Positions 62,801-64,000 of a stretch of 64,000 bases of DNA are shown in pieces. Source of the stretch: Antedon bifida (lineage: Eukaryota; Echinodermata; Crinoidea; Comatulida; Antedonidae). Location: NCBI GenBank assembly GCA_963402885.1, contig OY727102.1:11532001-11596000 (forward strand), given 5' to 3'. Under the pieces are notes generated by a model. It saw only the letters and a list, made by a program, of their open reading frames with translations. It had not been told where the DNA came from and did no database searches. The translations under genes and the position numbers were made by a program. Positions within the stretch are counted from its first letter, which is position 1. Each line of letters begins with the position of its first letter.

Positions 62801-62978
62801 TTTCTCATTTCGTTAGAATTTTGATGAAAACCTTGCCGATCACCGGGCAACAATCAGAGACATTGAACAGCTAACGGGAATTGTTTTCTTCTGGGATCAG
62901 ACACTCGACTCATCCGAAGCAGAGGCTATGATGTTGAAAAAGCTGTTATACCCTGAAATGTGGTCCGTAAGGAACTAA
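38839..62978 (+). CDS. ENPP-family ectophosphodiesterase-like protein, probable pseudoenzyme
   Basis: 25 exons, 888 aa: 38839-38925, 42385-42459, 44458-44520, 45748-45811, 46252-46321, 46751-46845, 46939-47015, 52917-53048, 53547-53680, 54338-54403, 54991-55063, 55415-55567, 55906-55981, 56381-56424, 56720-56847, 57464-57539, 57937-58027, 58337-58545, 58932-59010, 59788-59954, 60769-60907, 61406-61513, 61917-62049, 62296-62461, 62817-62978. Layout: cytoplasmic tail 1-75; membrane segment 76-94; short Cys-containing linker; phosphodiesterase-like domain from about 124 (LALDGFR, LTYPNLYS, GLYPDYHG, APNNGT-like EPNNGT); nuclease-like domain to the C-terminus (NIVPMY, GPIFDTNHD). Family zinc ligands: Asp132 and Thr168 kept; Gly300, Arg304, Thr347-Thr348 and Thr461 replace Asp, His, Asp-His and His. 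No somatomedin-B domains. Closest to ENPP1-3. Candidate AATAAA at 63312. Confidence 0.9.
39363..39511. mobile_element. MITE-A copy 2 (right end lost)
   Basis: Left end GCTCTGTCTACACTATCAAA, two or three CCAAATATGGTAGTGATATG-type units, then GGGCACATCACATTTTTTTG. The right terminal repeat is not recognisable. Located in intron 1 of the ENPP-like gene. Confidence 0.65.
40237..40381. mobile_element. MITE-A copy 3
   Basis: Starts AGCTCTGTCTACACTATCAA and ends GTTTGATAGTGTAGACGAGA. The core has the AAATATGG units in the opposite orientation to copies 1 and 2. Intron 1 of the ENPP-like gene. Confidence 0.75.
40495..40524. repeat. (TCC)n microsatellite
   Basis: Run of CTCCTC triplets. The Arg-rich - strand open frame over it is a translation of the repeat, not a gene. 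Confidence 0.85.
40590..41330 (-). mobile_element. LINE 3'-end fragment in ENPP intron 1
   Basis: Parallel to the block at 17570-18260. On the - strand, broken frames resemble the C-terminal stretch of a CR1/Jockey-like reverse transcriptase (phrases such as RNASKITGVEIKDFTQM-like text, and KQIDINCHSS). Truncated and with stops. Confidence 0.6.
41935..42190. repeat. Interspersed repeat in ENPP intron 1
   Basis: Same order of phrases as 32860-33120: TTTACCTGAAAAGCTGTAAT, TTTTTGGTTGAAT, TATACGGAAGTGATTAACTT, ACCTATTCAAAGTCTAATTT. Boundaries approximate. Confidence 0.5.
43207..43223. repeat. Poly-G tract
   Basis: Run of about 16 G in intron 2 of the ENPP-like gene. It could form quadruplex DNA or be an assembly-sensitive homopolymer. 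Confidence 0.7.
44096..44251. mobile_element. TTCCCACTAG-family element, copy 2
   Basis: Ends GCTTGGTTCCCACTAG and CTAGTGGGAACCAAGC are perfect inverses, and similarity continues inward imperfectly (ACGCAAGGACGTAA against TTACGTCCTTGTGT). Related to 734-854 by the TTCCCACTAG core. Intron 2 of the ENPP-like gene. Confidence 0.7.
45457..45528 (-). tRNA. tRNA-like gene or tRNA pseudogene
   Basis: On the - strand: A-box-like TGGTATAATGG; a perfect 5-bp T stem CCGAG/CTCGG around loop TTCGAAT (B box); an anticodon arm with a 4-bp core TTGC/GCAG (one G-T) and loop ATATCAA, which gives anticodon AUC (Asp codon GAU) if numbered as in tRNA-Gly; and a TTTT pol III terminator just after the 3' end. The acceptor stem pairs only in its inner half (AGACCAG with TTGGGGC), and an AUC anticodon is unusual in eukaryotes. 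So it is a degenerate tRNA or tRNA-derived repeat head. Lies antisense in intron 3 of the ENPP-like gene. Confidence 0.45.
45961..46085. repeat. Possible degenerate TTCCCACTAG-family element, copy 3
   Basis: Ends GTTTAGAG and GTGGGAACTTTAAAC are weak inverses. The centre AAGCGACGGTTCGAACGATCCAC matches AAGCGACAGTTCGAATAATCCAC of copy 2. Intron 4 of the ENPP-like gene. Confidence 0.45.
47260..47720. repeat. Motif-dense block (ACATGTTTA/ACACGT)
   Basis: Many near-palindromic ACATGTTTA, ACACGTTT and TGTTTAGC-like words with CTGTGGAGCTTTTAAACACG at the left side and ACATGTCTAAGAGCTAAACAC at the right. Possibly a degenerate inverted-repeat element in intron 7 of the ENPP-like gene, next to the LINE. 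Confidence 0.35.
48102..51355 (-). pseudogene. LINE ORF2 (PHD finger, endonuclease, reverse transcriptase), one frameshift
   Basis: Open from 51355 to 48920, then continuing in another frame from about 48945 to 48102. Seen in order: an N-terminal C4HC3 zinc finger with PHD spacing (Cys7, 10, 24, 27, His32, Cys35, 44, 47); an APE-type endonuclease with TETW, YRPPE, GDFNID and TDHLPIF; RT motifs NYRPIALLP, LDLSKAFDTINH, GVPQGSILGPLLF and catalytic FADD; then a C-terminal part ending NYLEH. The break falls in an A-rich stretch shortly after FADD, a single-base indel. Otherwise no stop interrupts about 1,080 codons, so the insertion is young. Confidence 0.85.
51745..52605 (-). CDS. LINE ORF1 protein
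   Basis: 286 aa with an acidic, Pro-rich N-terminus carrying a direct duplication of about 30 residues (two copies of SPPVLEAADA-STEALRREIQ), then a coiled coil at about residues 70-145, and a C-terminal RNA-binding part like L1-type ORF1 proteins (RSFNLRFGGLPEE, NAHRSGKPRGPNDKPRHIIA). It binds the element's RNA in the family model. Open throughout; the start ATG at 52605 follows a plausible 5' UTR. About 390 bases separate it from ORF2. Confidence 0.8.
   Translation of the reverse strand: MGKKKPTDVGAKSQESPPVLEAADAPSTEALRREIQKTSDVGQQSPESPPVLEAADATSTEALRREIQQIARELFGIRNQLDTVLTNQNTILGRIDKIENKQTQLETSIEFVSSTISEMEIKMKNVTTELKGVSSTVEAEKSKCLSVQNQLNKLERYSRSFNLRFGGLPEEINENAVQKITDLIENELCIPNVKIENAHRSGKPRGPNDKPRHIIAKFIYRPQRHQVLSKSKSSLKSSNIYVIDDLCEADLIKKRSLKDTMAIAYREGKRPSFRNGNLYINGSFHS
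53073..53240. mobile_element. MITE-A copy 4
   Basis: Begins AGCTCTGTTTACACCATCAA and ends GTTTGATAGTGTAGACAGAG followed by CTTAA. It begins only about 25 bases after the donor of the ENPP-like exon ending at 53048. Confidence 0.75.
53283..53452. repeat. GC-richer minisatellite
   Basis: Five or so units of GACGCACGGATGATGTGC, shading into about three units of GCAACGCAAGGATGTATGC. Rich in CG dinucleotides compared with the neighbouring intron. Repetitive - strand frames over it are artefacts. Confidence 0.8.
55648..55840. mobile_element. MITE-A copy 5
   Basis: Ends AGCTCTCTCTACACTACCAA and GTTTGATAGTGTAGACATAG. The core has four consecutive CCAAATATGGTAGTGATATG-type units, more than other copies. 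Intron 12 of the ENPP-like gene. Confidence 0.75.
56018..56250 (+). mobile_element. tRNA-derived SINE
   Basis: Head resembles a tRNA: A-box-like TAGCTTGGTGGTTAACGTGC, an anticodon-arm-like TTGCCTTCCAATCCCAA and B box GGGTTCAATCC, followed by an unrelated AT-rich body ending near AGAATAAATAAAC. Intron 13 of the ENPP-like gene, sense orientation. Family name not assignable by eye. Confidence 0.65.
56994..57189. mobile_element. Inverted-repeat element (AAGCCTGTTTTCCTGTCGA ends)
   Basis: Left end TTAAGCCTGTTTTCCTGTCG, right end CGACAGGAAACAGGCTTTA, with further internal palindromes around TTAACGATC and GATCGTTTTAAAACGATC. No coding frame. MITE in intron 15 of the ENPP-like gene. Confidence 0.7.
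58693..58856. repeat. Tandem duplication, about 82-bp unit
   Basis: Two direct copies sharing GGACAAATTTAGAT, TAACGAAAAT and GGCTGAGCAAATACATTGTA. Intron 18 of the ENPP-like gene. Confidence 0.7.
59091..59520. mobile_element. Element with long (~45 bp) inverted ends
   Basis: Left end AGAGGTTTCGCAATCTTACG continuing through GAATACGATAACGAAAACGG and TACGTCAC. The right end is its near-exact inverse, finishing GGTTGCGAAACCTCC. The left end is duplicated in tandem (59091 and 59153), the first copy lacking a short piece. Internal CGAATA/TATTCG words add more hairpins. Intron 19 of the ENPP-like gene. Confidence 0.7.
60540..60643. mobile_element. MITE-A copy 6 (short)
   Basis: 104 bp, ends AGCTCTGTCTACACTATCAA and GTTTGATAGTATATACAGAG. 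The internal AAATATGG array is reduced to one remnant. Intron 20 of the ENPP-like gene. Confidence 0.75.
61563..61706. mobile_element. MITE-A copy 7
   Basis: Best-preserved copy: AGCTCTGTCTACACTATCAA at the left and its perfect complement at the right, with ATGTGATGTGCCCATATATG inside. Intron 22 of the ENPP-like gene. Confidence 0.8.
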
Positions 62979-63690
62979 AACACCGTGGATATCAGTCCTG
63001 CAACAACTTCGGGTTTAGCTGCATCAATTTTTTAGTTAAAATATTTAATTTTCCCGCCGTTTTCCATTATTTCTTACTTTAGTACAGAGTACAGTACACT
63101 ATTGTGGCCAATTCTCTTGTGTGTTTCTTTAGTTTTAATAGGAGTCGAGATGATGTATTTAGATGGTAGGGTTATACCAGAATCATTTTAAAAAGCAAGA
63201 ATATACTTTATTTACCAAAATGGTACCCATTATGACCCTTTTGGGCAATAAGCAATTTTTCCAAATGCGCTAATGTGTGACGTCATAGGAAGAAAATACT
63301 GTATGTCGAAAAATAAAAGAGACGAAATTTCTTCAAAAAATTCCCTACTATTTTTGTATAATCACGCAAAAAAAAAACTTTATCAGATGGAATCTGCAGC
63401 CCTCTTTACTTAATTAAAATGTGGATTTTCTGCAGTTATAGCAGCAGAATATTCCCAGTAGGGCCTACTTTATGTGTGTAATTATGCTAACATACATTTA
63501 TTCCAAAAGTTGACTGTTGGATATTCTACACGAATTATTTCCAAGTAGAGAATGAATTTTATCTTAATTTTTCTTGTGAACTTTATTACAAAATCATAAT
63601 AATTTGTCATAATAATGATAACCATAATAAACATGCAGTACAGTAATTTTTTGAAATTGTACTTATAAATAATCAATATTGTATATTAAA

Positions 63691-63871
63691 ATAAAATATA
63701 ATAGTTATGTCTCAACCGTAATAGTAATAGTAAATAACGATTATTTTATTTACCTGACGTTTCGCCAACTATCAGTTGGCTTTCTCAAAGTGTAGTGTGA
63801 CACGTATGTCACAGTTGACCACTAGATGACGGGGTCAACACATTGAGACATAATTAACTATTATATTTTAT
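63691..63871. repeat. Fold-back element downstream of the ENPP-like gene
   Basis: ATAAAATATAATAGTTATGT plus CTCA at the left is inverted at the right as TGAGACATAATTAACTATTA followed by TATTTTAT. Inside lies GACGTTTCGCCAACTATCAG and TTGGCTTTCTCAAAG. About 180 bp, no coding frame. Confidence 0.55.
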
Positions 63872-64000
63872 TTGGAATACCAACCGAATGAATCTTTTTA
63901 ATGAATATTGTATATTTATTATTTTTATTGAAAATAATCACTGTAGTATATTTTATAATTATTATGAAGTACAGCCAATAACCAATGAAAAATAATATTG

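Overview
The window is animal nuclear DNA: AT-rich, with genes split by GT-AG introns and packed with eukaryotic transposons (LINE, tRNA-derived SINE, many small inverted-repeat elements). Frequent TAGGCCTA-type octamers and the gene complement suggest a marine invertebrate deuterostome, possibly an echinoderm. That placement is inference, not a measurement.

Region 1 (about 1.4-28.1 kb) is a cluster of cytochrome P450 genes of the microsomal CYP2-like clan. Six have full three-exon structures, all with phase-1 introns at the same two positions. P450-1 and P450-2 are a + strand tandem pair about 3.2 kb apart. P450-3, -4 and -5 lie on the - strand, and P450-6 on the + strand. A frameshifted orphan third exon lies at 23.85-23.97 kb. 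P450-2 has lost its ATG and its original stop codon, so the cluster is still being born and eroded.

Region 2 (29.3-32.2 kb, - strand) holds two DUSP23-type dual-specificity phosphatase domains in tandem. Splice phases allow them to form one two-domain gene. A non-coding first exon near 32.1 kb lies back to back with a possible + strand first exon at 32252.

Region 3 (32.3-38.8 kb) has no convincing gene. It carries a 2.4 kb non-autonomous DNA transposon (34221-36654) with matching ends and scattered copies of one GC-rich motif in both orientations.

Region 4 (38.8-63.0 kb, + strand) is one gene of 25 coding exons (888 codons plus stop), reconstructed with consistent phases throughout. It is a type II membrane protein of the ectonucleotide pyrophosphatase/phosphodiesterase (ENPP) family. 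It keeps the first metal Asp and the nucleophile Thr, but all five other expected zinc ligands are replaced, so it looks like a pseudoenzyme. It also lacks the somatomedin-B domains of ENPP1-3. Its introns hold a nearly complete LINE in reverse orientation (47.8-52.6 kb), a SINE, a tRNA-like gene and several small inverted-repeat families.

The P450 genes probably oxidise lipophilic substrates at the endoplasmic reticulum, but no substrate can be named. The three gene groups show no evident shared pathway. All exon boundaries are read by eye from splice motifs, reading phase and family conservation; no transcript evidence was available.
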